Source of the DNA: Halpernia frigidisoli | GTDB lineage: Bacteria; Bacteroidota; Bacteroidia; Flavobacteriales; Weeksellaceae | Reading direction: 5' to 3' | DNA: 64,000 nt | NCBI RefSeq assembly: GCF_900113805.1 | Contig: NZ_FOQT01000002.1 | Location: 558,001-622,000 of the forward strand | Part shown: positions 42,466-51,908 of the stretch, piece after piece | How the letters are laid out: every line of letters begins with the position of its first letter | Numbering within the stretch: the first letter of the stretch is position 1 | Translations under genes and position numbers: made by a program | Notes under the pieces: generated by a model | Told to the model about the DNA's origin: nothing | Databases searched by the model: none | Seen by the model: only the letters and a program-made list of their open reading frames with translations

Positions 42466-44835
42466 ATGAAAATCAAATCAATCTTATTTTCTTTGTTAAT
42501 TCCTGTCAGCTTTTTTGCGCAGGACATTAAAAATAATCCCACGAGCAATCACGGGAACAAATTTGAAGCTTTAGGGACAATTCTCCCAACGCCAAACATT
42601 TACAGAACCGGTTCCGGCGCCCCAGGACAAGGATACTGGACTAATCGTGCAGAATATGACATTTCAGCATATCTTGATGAGGACAAAAGAAACCTTAAAG
42701 GTTCTGAAACAATTACCTATTACAATAATTCGCCGGATGATCTGGATTATTTATGGCTTCAGCTTGATGAAAACCAACAGTCTTCTGTGAAAAACGCGGG
42801 TTACGACGGCAGTTCATCAATCCCAAAAATAACTACTACCGGAAATCTTGCAGAAACTGCTTTACCAGAAAGTGATAATGGATATGGTGTTAATTTAGAA
42901 AAAGTGACCGATGCCAGTGGAAACGCTCTTCCATTTACGGTAAATAAAACGATGATGCGCATCGATTTGCCTAAAGTTCTAAAAAAAGGCGATAAGTTGG
43001 TTTTTAAAATAAACTGGAATTATAACATCGCTAACAGACTTGAGAAAGGCGGACGCGGCGGTTATGAATTTTTCCCGGAAGATGGCAATGATCTTTATAC
43101 AATGACGCAATGGTACCCAAGACTTTGTGTTTACAGCGATTTCAAAGGCTGGCAAAATAATCAGTTCACAGGTCGCGGAGAATTTGCACTGGAATTCGGA
43201 AACTTTAAAGTATCAATGAATGTTCCTGCAGATCATATTGTAACTGGAACCGGACAGGGAAAAAATTATAAAGACGTTCTAACCAACGCGCAATTTGACA
43301 GATGGCAAAAAGCTCAAAATTCTTCTACGCCTGTAGAAATCGTGACTTTAGCAGAAGCAAAAAATGCTGAAAAAAACAAGTCTAAAGACAGGAAAACCTG
43401 GAAATTTGAAGCCAATGATGTAAGAGATTTTGCCTGGACTTCTTCCCGAAAATTTATCTGGGATGGTATGAAAGTGGTAATTCCTGAAAACAAAAATGAG
43501 GTGATGGCAATGAGTTTTTACCCAAAAGAAGCTTATAATCTTTACAGCAAATATTCTACAAAACTAGTTGCTCATACGATCAAAACATATTCAGAATTTA
43601 CTATTCCTTATCCATATCCCGTGGCGCAATCAATCGAAGCGGCAAACGGCATGGAATATCCGATGATCTGTTTTAATTATGGACGAACTGAAAAGGACGG
43701 CACTTATTCAGAAGGTATTAAAAACGGAATGATAGGTGTAATCATTCACGAAGTTGGACATAACTTTTTCCCAATGATCATCAATTCTGATGAAAGACAA
43801 TGGACTTGGATGGATGAAGGCTTAAACACTTTCGTAGAATATTTAACAGAAGAAAAATGGGATAATAATTTCCCGTCAAAACGTGGTCCGGCTTTCACAA
43901 TTGTTGATTACATGAAATTGCCGAAAGATCAGTTGGAGCCGATAATGACAAACTCAGAAAATATTGTTCGTTTTGGACCAAACGCTTATTCAAAACCTGC
44001 TACAGGATTAAATATTTTGCGTGAAACCATTATGGGTAGAGAACTTTTTGACAAAGCTTTCAAAACTTATGCAAAAAGATGGGCTTTTAAACATCCGGAA
44101 CCGGCAGATTTTTTTAGAACAATGAACGATGCAAGTGCAGAAAACCTTGATTGGTTTTGGCGCGGGTGGTTCTACGGAATCGAAGCTGTTGATATTTCTA
44201 TAGATAAAGTTACTGTAGCAGCACCTGATTTCCCTGTTGCGCCAAAAGCTAAAACGGCTACTTATAAGATGGACAAAGCTCTGACGCCAACTTATGATGA
44301 CATTTCGAAAATAAGAAACAGAAATAATAAAAATATTAAATTTGAAGTAGAACAAGATAAAACAGTACAGGACTTTTATTACAAATATGATCGCGGTCAG
44401 GAGAAAGTAGATTCTTTGAAAACTTATACCATAGAAGATAATTATTTTGCAACCACCGATGCTGCAGATAAAGATAAATTTAAAGATATGTACGCTTATC
44501 AAATTGACTTTAGTAATAAAGGCGGTTTGGTAATGCCAATTATTTTGCAGTTCACATTCCAGGATGGCACAAGATTAAGCGACAAATCTTCTGCACAGAT
44601 CTGGAGATTAAATGAAAATAAGGTATCTAAAACCTATTATTTTTCTAAAAAACTAAAATCAATTCAGCTTGATCCAATGCTTGAAACGGCAGATATTGAC
44701 ATCACGAATAATTTCTGGGGAGAAATTCCTGCACCAGTTTCAAAATTTCAGGTTTTTAAACAAAAAAGCAATGGACCTATAAGAGGCGCTTCCGCAGGAA
44801 AAATTAATCCAATGCAAGCCGCAGGAAAAAAATAA
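42466..44835 (+). CDS. M1 family zinc metallopeptidase, exported
   Basis: From ATG 42466 the protein has 789 residues with a signal peptide ending SFFAQ; a TTG 36 nt upstream was rejected. The zinc site is HEVGH at residues 428-432, with the third ligand Glu451 in WMDEGLNTF, giving the canonical HEXXH-x18-E spacing. The N-terminal beta-saddle domain precedes it. The C-terminal part, about residues 575-789, has no peptidase motif and a Lys/Ala-rich end. It is probably a periplasmic or surface aminopeptidase. It lies downstream of the HupE-like gene and ends in a hairpin terminator. Confidence 0.9.
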   Translation: MKIKSILFSLLIPVSFFAQDIKNNPTSNHGNKFEALGTILPTPNIYRTGSGAPGQGYWTNRAEYDISAYLDEDKRNLKGSETITYYNNSPDDLDYLWLQLDENQQSSVKNAGYDGSSSIPKITTTGNLAETALPESDNGYGVNLEKVTDASGNALPFTVNKTMMRIDLPKVLKKGDKLVFKINWNYNIANRLEKGGRGGYEFFPEDGNDLYTMTQWYPRLCVYSDFKGWQNNQFTGRGEFALEFGNFKVSMNVPADHIVTGTGQGKNYKDVLTNAQFDRWQKAQNSSTPVEIVTLAEAKNAEKNKSKDRKTWKFEANDVRDFAWTSSRKFIWDGMKVVIPENKNEVMAMSFYPKEAYNLYSKYSTKLVAHTIKTYSEFTIPYPYPVAQSIEAANGMEYPMICFNYGRTEKDGTYSEGIKNGMIGVIIHEVGHNFFPMIINSDERQWTWMDEGLNTFVEYLTEEKWDNNFPSKRGPAFTIVDYMKLPKDQLEPIMTNSENIVRFGPNAYSKPATGLNILRETIMGRELFDKAFKTYAKRWAFKHPEPADFFRTMNDASAENLDWFWRGWFYGIEAVDISIDKVTVAAPDFPVAPKAKTATYKMDKALTPTYDDISKIRNRNNKNIKFEVEQDKTVQDFYYKYDRGQEKVDSLKTYTIEDNYFATTDAADKDKFKDMYAYQIDFSNKGGLVMPIILQFTFQDGTRLSDKSSAQIWRLNENKVSKTYYFSKKLKSIQLDPMLETADIDITNNFWGEIPAPVSKFQVFKQKSNGPIRGASAGKINPMQAAGKK

Positions 44836-44855
44836 ATTTATTTAAATATTTTTAT

Positions 44856-44888
44856 AAAATGCTGAATTAAATTTCAGCATTTTTTTTG
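44856..44888 (+). terminator. Rho-independent terminator after the M1 peptidase gene
   Basis: An 11-bp stem (aaaatgctgaa with ttcagcatttt) with a run of T directly after. Confidence 0.88.
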
Positions 44889-45049
44889 TTCTTTTTTTTG
44901 ATTTAAAAATAATATTTGATTTAAAAATAATCGTTTGGGAATCAAAATTATTTACAAAATATAAATTCAGGAAATTATAATTAAATTTTTATAACTGATA
45001 ATCAATTGGTTAAAATACTTTAAACATTTTATTTACTACTTTGTATTGC

Positions 45050-45077
45050 ATATTACTTAAATAATTATATATCTTTG
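45050..45077 (+). promoter_or_regulatory. Promoter of the receptor leader
   Basis: TTTG (45050-45053) and TATCTTTG (45070-45077), 16 nt apart, form a good Bacteroidota -33/-7 pair. It lies about 200 nt before the first receptor gene, so a long leader is transcribed. Confidence 0.65.
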
Positions 45078-45083
45078 CAATGT

Positions 45084-45175
45084 CAATTAATAAGAAACTA
45101 AAACAACTCAAAATAAAAGTCGCAAACTGATAACCAAATCAACAAACTAATAATCAGCGGCTTTTATTTTTTTTA
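45084..45175 (+). ncRNA. Candidate small RNA or attenuator upstream of tandem receptor genes
   Basis: Transcription from the promoter above would run into a stem of 14 bp (45110-45123 with 45157-45170, one wobble) that is continued by a short inner helix and followed by eight T residues (45167-45174). This is a rho-independent terminator before any long gene. It either ends a small RNA of about 90 nt or works as an attenuator of the receptor genes. Boundaries are approximate. Confidence 0.45.
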
Positions 45176-45187
45176 AAACTAACAACT

Positions 45188-45226
45188 ATGAAATCGCCAC
45201 TAACAAATTTTGTTAAAGAGAAATAA
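45188..45226 (+). CDS. Possible 12-codon leader peptide
   Basis: A short frame MKSPLTNFVKEK ends with TAA and is placed inside a second hairpin (atcgcca 45193-45199 with tggcgat 45232-45238). It lies between the terminator-like stem and the receptor start at 45274. This could be a translated leader, but with 12 codons chance is a real alternative. Confidence 0.25.
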   Translation: MKSPLTNFVKEK

Positions 45227-45273
45227 ATTTCTGGCGATAACATTTGACAAATAAAAACTATAAAAATCTACAA

Positions 45274-47472
45274 ATGAAAATCTTAATTACTTCTCTCGCT
45301 CTTCTTGCAAGTTCAATGTTTTTCGCACAGGAAACTTCAAAAAAAGATTCAACCCAAACTAAAAAAATTGAAGAAGTTGTAATGACAAAAAAAGTTTTTC
45401 AAAAGAAGGCAGACAGAATGATTTTCGATGTCGCCAACTCACCGATTGCAAAAGGAACAAACGCTTTTGACCTTTTAAAAGAAACGCCATTAGTTTCTTC
45501 CACAGACAACGCTACTTTAAAAATTTTAGGAAAAAACAATGCAATAATTTACATCAATGGTAAAAAAAGCAATATGGACGCAGAAGCGGTTGTTGAAATG
45601 CTAAAAAATATGCCTTCTGAAAATATTTCAAAAATTGAAATTATCACTGTTCCTTCGTCTGAATTTGTGGTGGAAAGTAATGATGGAATTATCAATATTA
45701 TTTTAAAGAAAAAACAAACTGATGGTTTAAATGGTACATTAAAACTGGCCGATACACAATCTTTTTACAATCAGCCTTCTGCGGCATTAAGTTTAAACTA
45801 CAGAAAAGGAAAATTGGGCATTGATGGAAATGTGTATTCAAGTTTGCAAAAACAGGAACGAACATTATTTTTAACCAACGGAAACGACACCTACAAAAAC
45901 ACAAGTATTGGCGCAATTACAAATCCAAATAAAAATCTTGGTGGCTATTTAAATTTAGATTATGAATTAACACCAACTCAAAATATAGGACTTTCTTATA
46001 ACACAAGATTTAATAGTAATAATTCTCAAACAAATTTAAATAATACAGCCGTAGATTTTTCTAAAAATACAATTAGGAAAACTAACACATTTAACGATGA
46101 AGATTCCCACGCAGGAAGTCATTCATTAAACCTGAACTATGAATTAAAAACGGATGAGGAAGGAAGTAAATTAATTTTAAACTCCTCTTATCTGAATTTT
46201 CAAAGACTTCAGCAAAACGTGAACAACACAAAAAATCTTGATACCAATAACATTGATTTAAAATTTTTGCAAAAAACGCCACAAAAAGTTAACAATTTCG
46301 GTTTTCAGGCAGATTATGTTCAGAAATTAAAACAAGAAACAACACTGTCATTTGGTGGAAATTACAACCACACAAAAACTGATAATGACACCACTTTTGA
46401 AAATTTAATTCCGCCAACAGGAAGCGATGCAGACCTTTCCAATCACTTCGTTTACATGGAAAATATTTCCGGAATTTACGGCACTCTAGAGAAATCATTT
46501 GGTGAAAAATTATCCGGAAAACTTGGTGCCCGTTTAGAATTAACGCATAACCAAGGTGATGTTTTAGGTAAAAATGATCCATTTTATCATTTCAAAAATG
46601 ATTACGCTAACATTTTGCCTTACGCAACAGCCAATTATAATTTTAACAAAGACAATACGCTTTCCTACACATTTTCCAGCCGAATCAGAAGACCGTCATT
46701 TTCTAATTTAAATCCTTCCAGACAATATCTTACTGAAAATAATTATCTGCAAAACAATCCTTTCATGAAGGCTTCAACCTATTACATCCATGAATTAAAC
46801 TATATGTACAAAAGTTCTTATTTTTTAATTTTAAATCACACTTTTATAAAAGATGAAAACCAGGAAATTCCGTTGCAGAAAACAAATGCAAACGGCGAAA
46901 CAGAATTAAGATATATACGCACCAACTACGGCGACAAGCAGGAAATTGAGATGAGTTTAGGTATGCAAAAAACCTTTTTTAAAGGAATTTGGAGCGCCAA
47001 TAACAGTTTAAACTTATCCTATAATATTTTTAAAGGATCAGTTTCAAAAGATCCCATTACCAATGAAGATTTCCCGACTTATGATATTAATAAGACCACT
47101 TTTTATTACAGTTTAGAATTTAATAATAACATCAGATTGTCGGCTAAAAAAGATCTTTTCTTAGGCGTTCATTACTTCTATCTTTCACCTCAGCAAATTG
47201 AATTGGGTAAACTAAAATCACTGCAAAGTTTAGATTTCTCTGTGAAAAAACTTTATAAAGACTGGACATTTATGGTAGAATTAAATGATGTTTTCGGTAA
47301 AAACAGAGAAAATTTTAAGGAAGTACAAAACACAGGATTTTTTAATAGTGTTGATCAAAATCGTCACAACAAAAATGTGAGCGTAAAAATTACTTACAAT
47401 TTCGGTAACAAAAAAGTAGAAAAAATTAGAAAAACTGAAAGCGCAAATTCTTCAATTAAAGACAGAACCTAA
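45274..47472 (+). CDS. Outer-membrane beta-barrel receptor (PF14905 type), first of a tandem pair
   Basis: From ATG 45274 the protein has 732 residues with a signal peptide ending MFFAQ. A TonB-box-like stretch (QTKKIEEVVMTKK) follows, then a plug domain with GKNNAIIYINGKK near residue 88 and IIKILKK-type strand NIILKKK near 145, and a long barrel domain of PF14905 type with a SRIRRPSFSNLNPS motif. There is no N-terminal carboxypeptidase-like domain, so it is not a SusC homologue. It probably imports an unknown ligand with TonB. The gene next downstream is a close paralogue with the same signal and plug. Confidence 0.85.
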   Translation: MKILITSLALLASSMFFAQETSKKDSTQTKKIEEVVMTKKVFQKKADRMIFDVANSPIAKGTNAFDLLKETPLVSSTDNATLKILGKNNAIIYINGKKSNMDAEAVVEMLKNMPSENISKIEIITVPSSEFVVESNDGIINIILKKKQTDGLNGTLKLADTQSFYNQPSAALSLNYRKGKLGIDGNVYSSLQKQERTLFLTNGNDTYKNTSIGAITNPNKNLGGYLNLDYELTPTQNIGLSYNTRFNSNNSQTNLNNTAVDFSKNTIRKTNTFNDEDSHAGSHSLNLNYELKTDEEGSKLILNSSYLNFQRLQQNVNNTKNLDTNNIDLKFLQKTPQKVNNFGFQADYVQKLKQETTLSFGGNYNHTKTDNDTTFENLIPPTGSDADLSNHFVYMENISGIYGTLEKSFGEKLSGKLGARLELTHNQGDVLGKNDPFYHFKNDYANILPYATANYNFNKDNTLSYTFSSRIRRPSFSNLNPSRQYLTENNYLQNNPFMKASTYYIHELNYMYKSSYFLILNHTFIKDENQEIPLQKTNANGETELRYIRTNYGDKQEIEMSLGMQKTFFKGIWSANNSLNLSYNIFKGSVSKDPITNEDFPTYDINKTTFYYSLEFNNNIRLSAKKDLFLGVHYFYLSPQQIELGKLKSLQSLDFSVKKLYKDWTFMVELNDVFGKNRENFKEVQNTGFFNSVDQNRHNKNVSVKITYNFGNKKVEKIRKTESANSSIKDRT

Positions 47473-47576
47473 ATAAATTTTTCTAAAAATTCAATTTCTA
47501 AATGTAATATTTCTTTAACCTGAAATGTCTGGTTTATTATAAAGACTAAAAAAACTAAAACTATAAAACTCTACAA

Positions 47577-49802
47577 ATGAAAATTCTAATTACTTCACTC
47601 GCCGTTCTTGCAAGTTCACTAATATTCGCGCAGAAAGCAGAAAAAAAAGATTCCACCCAAACTAAAAAAATTGAAGAAGTGGTTTTAACTAAAAAAGTAT
47701 TTCAAAAAAAATCAGACCGTTTTGTTTACGATGTTGCGAATTCCCCCGTTGCAAAAGGAAATACGGCTTTTGGACTTTTAAAGGAAACGCCTCTGGTATC
47801 TTCAACTGATGATAAAACATTAAGAATCGCGGGAAAATCTAATGCTGTAGTTTATATTGACGGCAGAAAAACAATGATGGATGCAGATGCTTTGGTTGCT
47901 TTTCTAAAAAATACACCGGCGGAAAACATCCAAAGAATCGAAGTTATTACACTTCCAGGAAGTGAATTTGATGTGGCTTCTTCTGACGGAATTATCAATA
48001 TTGTTCTCAAGAAAAAATCCAGCAACGGACTTAGCGGAAATATGAGAATGAATAATGCTCAAAATTATGCTAATGCCCAAAGTGCAGGTGTAAGTCTTAA
48101 TTACAGAAAAGATAAACTGGGAATTAGTTCTAATTTTAATATGAGCAAAAATATTGAGGCTCAACGGTATATTCTTAAAAACGGTAATGCATTTTCAAGC
48201 AATCAATCTGAAGGACTTACGCTTGATCCCAATTTTAATCTCGGTGGCTATGTAAATGTTGATTATCAGTTAAATGATAAAAGCAGTTTGGCTTTGACGT
48301 ATAATTCCTATTCTAATAAAAGTAATAATTCTGTTTTTGACCTTTTTAATACCATCAAAACGACTGATTCTTTAGGCGTAATGAAGACTGGATATAATAT
48401 TACAAAAAATCTGGAAAATGCCCATTCTACTAATAATTCAGCCAATTTGAATTACGAATTAAAAACGGATTCACTAGGAAGTAAACTGACTTTAAATGTT
48501 GCAGGTTTAATTTATAAAAGAATGCAGAATTCTACAAACCGCACCTTTAATTCTGATGTTTCGCAAAACACAAATTCATTAATTGGAACTATTTTTCAGG
48601 AACAACCTCAGAAAATCAACAACTTTTCAGCGAAAGCAGATTACATTCAAAAATTTGCAAAAGATCTGACTGTTTCAGTAGGCGGAAATTATAATAAAAC
48701 AAAAACCGATAACGACACAAAATACAATTCTATAGATTATGTGCAAAATCTTTCACAAAACTTACCTAATAATTTTATATACGATGAAAATATTTATGCC
48801 GGCTATTTAACCGTTGAAAAGGTATTTTCCCCAAAATTTTCAGGTAAAATTGGTTCCCGCTATGAAATCACAAAAAGTGAAGGAAATTCTGACAATGCAC
48901 AAGATGAAAACCTCAGAAATATTGTAAGAAATTATAGTAAGTTTTTACCGTATGTCACCTTTAATTACGCAATAAATGACAACAATAATATTTCCTATGC
49001 GTTTTCGAGCAGAATGAGAAGACCAAGTTTTTGGGAACTAAATCCGGTAAAGAATATTTTAACCCAAAATAATTACACCCAAAATAATCCTTTTGTAAAA
49101 GCATCTTCAATTTATTCTCAGGAATTGACATACATGTTTAAAAGTTCCTATTTTTTGGTTGGAAGTTATACGAAAACGAAAGACGTCATCACGCAGGTTC
49201 CGCTTCAGGGCTTGGTAAATGGCGTGAATCAATTGCGCTACATCCGGACAAATTTTGGCGATAAACAGGAAATCAGTTTAATGCTTGGTATGCAAAAATC
49301 TTTTTTCAATAAATATGTAAGTTTAAATTTTAACATCGGTGCGCTGAGAAATATTAACAGCGGTACTTTAAACCAGGATCCTCTTGACGGACAAATATTT
49401 CCTCAATACAGCAATAGTATCGCTTCTACAAGTTTACAGATCCAATCTGATATCAACCTGCAACTTGATAAAAAGAAAACCTGGTTTCTTGGCGCAAACT
49501 ACTTTTTTGTGGATAAACAGCAAATCGAATTAGGACAATTGAAAGCGCTGCAAAGTTTAAATTTAAATATCAAGAAAATATGGAATCAGTGGACATTTAA
49601 AGCGGGCGTTTATGATGTTTTCAACACCAGCAAGGTCATAATTACTGATACGCAAGCCAACGGAAACTTTAATTATGTGAATCAGCAGCAATTCAATAAC
49701 GGTTTTGATCTGACCATAGTTTACAGTTTCGGAAATCAAAAAGTGAAAAAAATCCGTGATCTGAACAGCGCAACAGACGACATAAAAGGAAGAACTAGAT
49801 AG
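47577..49802 (+). CDS. Outer-membrane beta-barrel receptor (PF14905 type), second of the pair
   Basis: This 741-residue protein repeats the layout of the previous gene: signal peptide ending LIFAQ, QTKKIEEVVLTKKVFQKK near residues 29-46, plug with GKSNAVVYIDGRK, and barrel with SSRMRRPSFWELNP. The leaders directly before both starts are also nearly identical over about 20 nt (aaaactataaaa..tctacaa), so the duplication included the translation start region. Plug and signal regions are more alike than the barrels, which suggests different ligands. A strong terminator follows. Confidence 0.85.
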   Translation: MKILITSLAVLASSLIFAQKAEKKDSTQTKKIEEVVLTKKVFQKKSDRFVYDVANSPVAKGNTAFGLLKETPLVSSTDDKTLRIAGKSNAVVYIDGRKTMMDADALVAFLKNTPAENIQRIEVITLPGSEFDVASSDGIINIVLKKKSSNGLSGNMRMNNAQNYANAQSAGVSLNYRKDKLGISSNFNMSKNIEAQRYILKNGNAFSSNQSEGLTLDPNFNLGGYVNVDYQLNDKSSLALTYNSYSNKSNNSVFDLFNTIKTTDSLGVMKTGYNITKNLENAHSTNNSANLNYELKTDSLGSKLTLNVAGLIYKRMQNSTNRTFNSDVSQNTNSLIGTIFQEQPQKINNFSAKADYIQKFAKDLTVSVGGNYNKTKTDNDTKYNSIDYVQNLSQNLPNNFIYDENIYAGYLTVEKVFSPKFSGKIGSRYEITKSEGNSDNAQDENLRNIVRNYSKFLPYVTFNYAINDNNNISYAFSSRMRRPSFWELNPVKNILTQNNYTQNNPFVKASSIYSQELTYMFKSSYFLVGSYTKTKDVITQVPLQGLVNGVNQLRYIRTNFGDKQEISLMLGMQKSFFNKYVSLNFNIGALRNINSGTLNQDPLDGQIFPQYSNSIASTSLQIQSDINLQLDKKKTWFLGANYFFVDKQQIELGQLKALQSLNLNIKKIWNQWTFKAGVYDVFNTSKVIITDTQANGNFNYVNQQQFNNGFDLTIVYSFGNQKVKKIRDLNSATDDIKGRTR

Positions 49803-49833
49803 AATAGTTTCAGTTAGTTTTATATTTTTCATT

Positions 49834-49865
49834 AAAAAACCACCGGAATTTTTCGGTGGTTTTTG
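49834..49865 (+). terminator. Rho-independent terminator after the receptor pair
   Basis: A 10-bp GC-containing stem (aaaaccaccg with cggtggtttt) with a T run; A runs on the other side allow use from the minus strand too, for the ctlX transcript. Confidence 0.9.
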
Positions 49866-49885
49866 CTTTATATAAATTTTAGAAT

Positions 49886-50809
49886 CTAAACTTTTGGCAA
49901 GAAAACCTCTGCTAACATACATCTCGCGCTTCCGCCGCCGTTTGTTTCTATCGTTTCTAAATCGGCGTAAATAATTTCGCAATATTTTTCAATGGCTTCG
50001 ATCTGTTTTTGATTTAAAGATTTAAAAGCCGTTTGAGACATGATAAGAAAATTTTCATTTTCCGAATTTTTCGCCTGAAGCATATTTCCAGCAAACTGGT
50101 GCATTTGATCTTCAGAAATTTCAATTAATTCTTTCCCGGAATTTTTAATAACTTCAATTACTTTTTCACGTTCAATTTCCGCGTCGATGCAATCTAAACA
50201 AATCACCACAAATTTTTCACCGACGCACATCATTACATTGGTGTGATAAATTGGCAATCTTTCACCATTCGCCGTTTGAAAAGAATGAAAAACTATCGCT
50301 TCATAACCAATTTTTTCACAATATTTTTTAAATAAATCTTCATCTAAACGCAATGAAACAGAGCCATAAGCCAGTTTTTTGTCATGGTCAAAGATCATAC
50401 TTCCCGTTCCTTCCAGATATTTTCCGTCGTTTTCAGTTTCAGAAAGATCAATAATGTCATTAATTAAAAATCCACAATTTTCTATTGCATCTAAAACTTC
50501 ATTTCTTCGTTCTAAACGTCTGTTTTCTGCAAACATTGGATAAAGAAAAGTATTTCCCGCCGCATCAAAACTCACCCAATTATTTGGAAAAATTGAATCT
50601 GGCGTGTAAGTGTCAGAACTGTCTTTTACAGTTATTACATTTATTTTTTTGTCGCGTAATTTTGCTACAAAAGCATTAAATTCTTTTAAGGCTTTTTCCT
50701 GAGTATTTCCGTTTTCAGTATTGGTCTGGAAATAATTATTTTCCGCCGTTTCTGCATTAAAGCCAAAATTCACTGGCTCTATCATTAAAACAGTATCCGT
50801 TGTTTGCAT
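49886..50809 (-). CDS. ctlX: Citrulline utilisation hydrolase CtlX-like (amidinotransferase fold)
   Basis: This 307-residue protein has the guanidino-group-modifying fold. It opens with TVLMIEPVNFGFN, has PDSIFPNNWVSFD near residues 69-81 with the substrate Asp/Asn, IYHTNVMMCVG near 186-196 with the catalytic His, and ends with GGGSARCMLAEVFLPK, where Cys is the nucleophile. Sequence and length fit CtlX, a family first linked to citrulline use in Francisella. A second, different member of the superfamily lies at 56648-57562. The true substrate in flavobacteria is unproven. Confidence 0.82.
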   Translation of the reverse strand: MQTTDTVLMIEPVNFGFNAETAENNYFQTNTENGNTQEKALKEFNAFVAKLRDKKINVITVKDSSDTYTPDSIFPNNWVSFDAAGNTFLYPMFAENRRLERRNEVLDAIENCGFLINDIIDLSETENDGKYLEGTGSMIFDHDKKLAYGSVSLRLDEDLFKKYCEKIGYEAIVFHSFQTANGERLPIYHTNVMMCVGEKFVVICLDCIDAEIEREKVIEVIKNSGKELIEISEDQMHQFAGNMLQAKNSENENFLIMSQTAFKSLNQKQIEAIEKYCEIIYADLETIETNGGGSARCMLAEVFLPKV

Positions 50810-50873
50810 TGCTATTTACTTTTTTTGTAAAATTAACTAATTCCTGCGGTTAAAGAAAATACTTTAAAATGAA

Positions 50874-50881
50874 TAATTTTG
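50874..50881 (+). promoter_or_regulatory. Probable -7 element for the glycosylasparaginase gene
   Basis: TAATTTTG lies 28 nt before the ATG at 50910 and fits the Bacteroidota -7 consensus. Confidence 0.45.
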
Positions 50882-50909
50882 TTTAAATTTATTTCATACA
50901 ATATTTAAA

Positions 50910-51899
50910 ATGAGCAATAGAAGAAAATTTCTTAAAAACAGTGCAATTGCCTCAACCACATTACTTCTAAATCCTTTCGATTTATTTGCTAAAAATAATT
51001 CTCTTCCCACAAAAAAATTAAATCAACCCATTGTAATTTCGACTTGGGATTTTGGTGTTGAAGCCAATAAAGTGGCTTTTGAAATTCTTTCAAAAGGTGG
51101 GAAATCTTTAGACGCCGTAGAAAAAGGCGTAAGATTGGTGGAAGATGATCCAAATGAAAGAAGTGTCGGTTTCGGTGGAAGACCGGACAGAGACGGAAAA
51201 GTGACTTTGGACGCGTGCATAATGGATGAAAACGCCAATATTGGTTCGGTTGCCTGCTTAGAAAATATCAAAAATCCAATTTCTGTCGCGAGAGCAGTGA
51301 TGGAAAAAACGCCACACGTCATGTTGGTTTCAGAAGGAGCTTTTCAATTTGCACTTTCTCAAGGTTTTAAAAAACAAAATCTTCTTACGCCAGAATCTGA
51401 AAAAGAATGGAAAGAATGGCTCAAAACTTCACAATATAAACCAATAGTCAATATTGAAAATCATGACACAATTGGAATGATCGCTATGGATAAAAACGGT
51501 GATCTTTCCGGCGCTTGCACCACTTCGGGAATGGCGTACAAAATGCACGGCCGAGTTGGCGATTCGCCAATAATTGGTGCCGGACTTTTTGTGGATAATG
51601 AAATCGGCGCTGCAACAGCAACTGGACAAGGCGAAGAAGTGATCAGAACCTGTGGAACGCATCTCGTTGTAGAATTGATGCGACAAGGAAAATCGCCGCA
51701 AGATGCGTGTGAAGAGGCCGTAAAAAGAATTTTGAAATTGGTTTTGAACAGGAAAAAAAATCCAAAAGATATACAGATCGGTTTTATTGCTTTAAACAAA
51801 AACGGTGAAACTGGTGGTTTTTGTTTGCAAAAAGGTTTTAATTATGCCGTTCAGGATCAATCTGGAAGTAAATTAATTCCCGGAAAATTTTTAATTTAA
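50910..51899 (+). CDS. Glycosylasparaginase (N-terminal nucleophile hydrolase)
   Basis: This 329-residue enzyme removes N-acetylglucosamine-linked asparagine side chains from glycopeptides, after self-cleavage. The signal has a twin-Arg motif (NRRKFLKN), so export is probably by Tat. The self-cleavage site is Asp186-Thr187 in NHDTIGM. With an offset of 35 residues, Trp46 and Thr187 correspond to Trp11 and Thr152 of the well-studied Elizabethkingia meningoseptica enzyme, which supports a glycosylasparaginase rather than an isoaspartyl peptidase. The downstream ATATGQGEE near residue 232-240 is also conserved. It is followed by cutC. Confidence 0.9.
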   Translation: MSNRRKFLKNSAIASTTLLLNPFDLFAKNNSLPTKKLNQPIVISTWDFGVEANKVAFEILSKGGKSLDAVEKGVRLVEDDPNERSVGFGGRPDRDGKVTLDACIMDENANIGSVACLENIKNPISVARAVMEKTPHVMLVSEGAFQFALSQGFKKQNLLTPESEKEWKEWLKTSQYKPIVNIENHDTIGMIAMDKNGDLSGACTTSGMAYKMHGRVGDSPIIGAGLFVDNEIGAATATGQGEEVIRTCGTHLVVELMRQGKSPQDACEEAVKRILKLVLNRKKNPKDIQIGFIALNKNGETGGFCLQKGFNYAVQDQSGSKLIPGKFLI

Positions 51900-51908
51900 A
51901 ATTATAAA

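Noticed and set aside
44008-44502. 164-residue minus-strand frame in the M1 peptidase gene
   Set aside because: Antisense to a well-supported exported peptidase; no motif.
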